A stretch of DNA of 64,000 nt from the NCBI RefSeq assembly GCF_028736215.1, contig NZ_CP117883.1, positions 5,332,001 to 5,396,000 of the forward strand, written 5' to 3'. This document shows positions 63,293-64,000 of the stretch, piece by piece. Positions within the stretch are counted from its first letter, which is position 1; the number at the start of each line of letters is the position of its first letter. The notes under the pieces are model-generated. The model worked only from the letters and a program-made list of their open reading frames with translations. It was not told the DNA's origin and did not search any database. This DNA is from Mucilaginibacter sp. KACC 22773. GTDB taxonomy: Bacteria; Bacteroidota; Bacteroidia; Sphingobacteriales; Sphingobacteriaceae. The position numbers and the translations under genes were made by a program.

Positions 63293-64000
63293 TTAATTTT
63301 CGATGTTTACAGGTACATAACCAGTGCCCGTCTGTACGGTTACCGACGACGAATAACAAATTTGTATACTGCTATTGGTAAAACAACCGGATGATAGCAG
63401 CGATCCGCTGGTGCCCTGGTTGGTCCCCGAAGATATGGTAACTGTGCTGTTTGTTGTGGTTACTTCAGGGTTCGGCGTGCGCCCGTCATTGTAGGTAGCA
63501 TTCTTTACATACTGGTAATTGATGGTAAACGTAACGGGCACATTATAGGCTACCGTACAGTTGGCATCCGAGTACGATTTAAACACATACGTATGGTAAG
63601 TGAGCCCGTTGCTTACGCTGGTGCTGCCAACCGATACGTTTACATAAATGGTTGGCGGCAGCGGGCAGGCCGTGGTATTGGTGCCGTTGCTTACCCATTG
63701 CGTTTGGTTATAGGTTGGGCTGTAAGGGTTGGTATCCACCTGTTGCTTTTGCTGTTCACCGGTATTTTGCCCTACGCCATTTGTAACGCATTGGAACGTG
63801 CCGTTATCCTGCCACACTGCCCCCTGTCCTGCATAGTTATAATCGTAACTCTTCAGAATATTACCCTGCCGGTCTTTTATATTGACCAGCCTGCTTTCGC
63901 TGTCGTACTCAAAATAGGTGCTCATGCCCTTGGCATCGGTGCTGCTGCTTACGCCGGTTAAGGGCAAATAGGTATAGGTGGTCATCAGTGTACCGATTGG
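63293..64000 (-). CDS. C-terminal part of a second RHS-like protein (cut by window edge)
   Basis: The frame is open to position 64000, so the 5' part lies outside the window. The visible part (about 235 residues) starts with an RHS/YD-type segment (MTTYTYLPLTGVSSSTDAKG, then YFEYDSESRLVNIKDRQGNI), followed by a low-complexity Asn/Gln region and repeated beta-type sequence with Ser/Thr/Tyr (VTFTINYQYVKNATYNDG, then a Cys-containing end). It resembles the upstream partner genes commonly found next to DUF6443/RHS toxins in Bacteroidota. It ends 50 bp before the RHS toxin start, on the same strand, so the two are probably one operon. Confidence 0.75.
   Translation of the reverse strand, partial: PIGTLMTTYTYLPLTGVSSSTDAKGMSTYFEYDSESRLVNIKDRQGNILKSYDYNYAGQGAVWQDNGTFQCVTNGVGQNTGEQQKQQVDTNPYSPTYNQTQWVSNGTNTTACPLPPTIYVNVSVGSTSVSNGLTYHTYVFKSYSDANCTVAYNVPVTFTINYQYVKNATYNDGRTPNPEVTTTNSTVTISSGTNQGTSGSLLSSGCFTNSSIQICYSSSVTVQTGTGYVPVNIEN

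Overview
The window looks like a chromosome segment of a Bacteroidota bacterium of the Sphingobacteriaceae type (Mucilaginibacter/Pedobacter-like; an inference from gene content, not proven). Two SusC/SusD pairs, a DUF5686 protein, a Wzi-type porin, lipoproteins with DUF4959/DUF5000-like architecture, promoters of the form TTTG-N19-TAnnTTTG, and short dispersed inverted repeats between genes all point that way. No rRNA, tRNA or CRISPR array was found.

Region 1 (1-10060). A Nudix hydrolase and an acyltransferase lie on the minus strand. They are followed by a SusC/SusD transporter unit that continues through two very small membrane proteins into a sterol-desaturase-type hydroxylase and ends at a 19-bp perfect terminator hairpin. 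This unit is preceded by a 28-residue leader peptide ending in a run of cysteine codons, followed by two GC-rich hairpins, which looks like a cysteine-responsive attenuator. A Tat-exported GH125 alpha-mannosidase follows as its own unit.

Region 2 (10100-29360). Mostly housekeeping and small hypothetical genes: a two-gene membrane operon with an ABA4-like protein, a Crp-type regulator, a histone-H1-like protein, Fic, dapA, a DUF5686 barrel, isocitrate dehydrogenase, dnaX flanked by two very acidic proteins, a Wzi-like porin, the rpsF-rpsR-rplI operon, mtgA and several small enzymes.

Region 3 (29387-49800). An alpha-mannan or high-mannose-glycan utilisation locus. SusC, SusD, two surface lipoproteins and a six-hairpin glycosidase are on the minus strand; a GntR/UTRA regulator, a mannose-6-phosphate isomerase fused to a P-loop-like domain, a sugar MFS transporter and a GH92 mannosidase are on the plus strand; a second GH92 faces them. 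Four transcription starts share a 14-bp palindrome TATGT-N4-ACATA, and at two of them it sits on the -7 box. It is the likely operator of the local GntR regulator.

Region 4 (50558-64000). A seven-gene type-II-secretion/pilus-like cassette (lipoprotein, GspC/PilP-like, MORN-like, PilX-like, two pseudopilins, GspF) without secretin, ATPase or major pseudopilin. Then comes a REP-associated tyrosine transposase with inverted REP ends, one of which is split by a complete group II intron (about 1.88 kb). Last is an RHS toxin with a C-terminal PD-(D/E)XK nuclease module, its probable immunity gene, and the 3' part of a second RHS-like gene cut by the window edge.
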